From NCBI GenBank assembly GCA_946479015.1, contig CAMLEQ010000026.1, positions 1 through 17,469 on the forward strand: a stretch of 17,469 bases of DNA, read 5' to 3'. A program made the position numbers and the translations under genes. Positions 17,316-17,469 of the stretch are shown here, one piece after another; the stretch's first letter is position 1, and each line of letters opens with the position of its first letter. This DNA is from an uncultured Gemmatimonadota bacterium (GTDB taxonomy: Bacteria; Gemmatimonadota; Gemmatimonadetes; Gemmatimonadales; Gemmatimonadaceae). Under the pieces are notes generated by a model. It ran no database searches and was not told where the DNA came from. It saw nothing but the letters and a program-made list of their open reading frames with translations.

Positions 17316-17343
17316 ATGGTACACCGCATCTCCAGTTCGTCAA
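17316..17343 (-). promoter_or_regulatory. Sigma70-like promoter of the leu operon
   Basis: The -35 is TTGACG (17343 to 17338), five of six bases matching consensus. The -10 is TACCAT (17321 to 17316), four of six, with a 16-base spacer. The expected transcription start, about seven bases past the -10, falls at about 17309, only about two bases before the leader ATG at 17307. The leader would then be translated from a nearly leaderless mRNA, and the GGAG would be outside the transcript. Confidence 0.55.
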
Positions 17344-17376
17344 GGGGCACGTCGGTCGTACCATCGCGCGATCGCT

Positions 17377-17433
17377 GCGGTGGAATTCATTGTGACACGC
17401 AACGCACGTCACTTCGCCTACGAGACGCGCTAG
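17377..17433 (+). pseudogene. Possible fragment of a PIN-domain (VapC-like) toxin gene
   Basis: The last 18 codons before a TAG read AVEFIVTRNARHFAYETR. The string FIVTRNARHF closely fits the conserved C-terminal strand of PIN-domain nucleases (IVTRN..HF/DF). Upstream in the same frame nothing else resembles a PIN domain, and the usual tail after it is missing. Codons such as GAA, ATT and ACA are less GC-rich than the surroundings, which suggests a horizontally acquired remnant. It lies just upstream of the leu promoter on the opposite strand. It is very short, so chance similarity is possible. Confidence 0.3.
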
Positions 17434-17469
17434 GCGGCTTCCGGGTCGGTTCCGCGCGAGCTCCTCGGC

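Noticed and set aside
17308..17412. Longer 64-codon version of the leader ORF
   Set aside because: The extra residues overlap the promoter and are not leucine-rich; the ATG at 17307 gives a typical leader.
17110..17433. A full plus-strand 107-codon gene ending in the PIN-like string
   Set aside because: Only the last 18 codons look like a PIN domain; the rest is the reverse of the leader ORF and attenuator.

Overview
The window is very GC-rich, gene-dense bacterial DNA with many 1-4 base start/stop overlaps. It looks like Gemmatimonadota or a close relative. That placement rests on the MoxR/DUF58/BatA/DUF4159 gene set, an exported M1 peptidase with a GMEYP-type motif, and base composition; no rRNA or other marker gene is present to confirm it.

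Layout. (1) 1-6602, plus strand: the 3' part of an operon with the end of a MoxR AAA+ ATPase, a DUF58 protein, a BatA-like membrane protein with a degenerate VWA site, a DUF4175-like membrane protein, a DUF4159 protein and a two-anchor membrane protein with a glutamine-amidotransferase-like fold. All join by overlaps or an 11-base gap. A strong inverted repeat separates them from the convergent next gene. (2) 6668-7895: an exported TPR protein (minus) divergent from a small HicB-like protein (plus), with a perfect 14-bp palindrome between them. (3) 7947-10049, minus strand: queC-queE-queD for 7-deazaguanine (queuosine precursor) synthesis, followed by a small unrecognised gene. (4) 10168-12171, plus strand: an exported M1-family zinc metallopeptidase. 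(5) 12337-17343, minus strand: a leucine operon, leader peptide - leuA - leuC - leuD - leuB, with ATGA overlaps between the four enzyme genes.

The most interesting part is upstream of leuA. It holds a 29-codon leader ORF with nine leucine codons, a sigma70-like promoter, a terminator hairpin, and a segment near the end of the leader ORF that can pair with the 5' arm of that terminator. This is the arrangement of ribosome-mediated transcription attenuation. The LeuA it controls ends where the C-terminal leucine-sensing domain of classical LeuA would begin, so attenuation may be the main leucine control here. A 284-base untranslated stretch with a nested hairpin lies between the attenuator and leuA. 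A short PIN-domain-like fragment lies just upstream of the leu promoter on the opposite strand.

No tRNA, rRNA, CRISPR array, insertion sequence or intact mobile element was seen.
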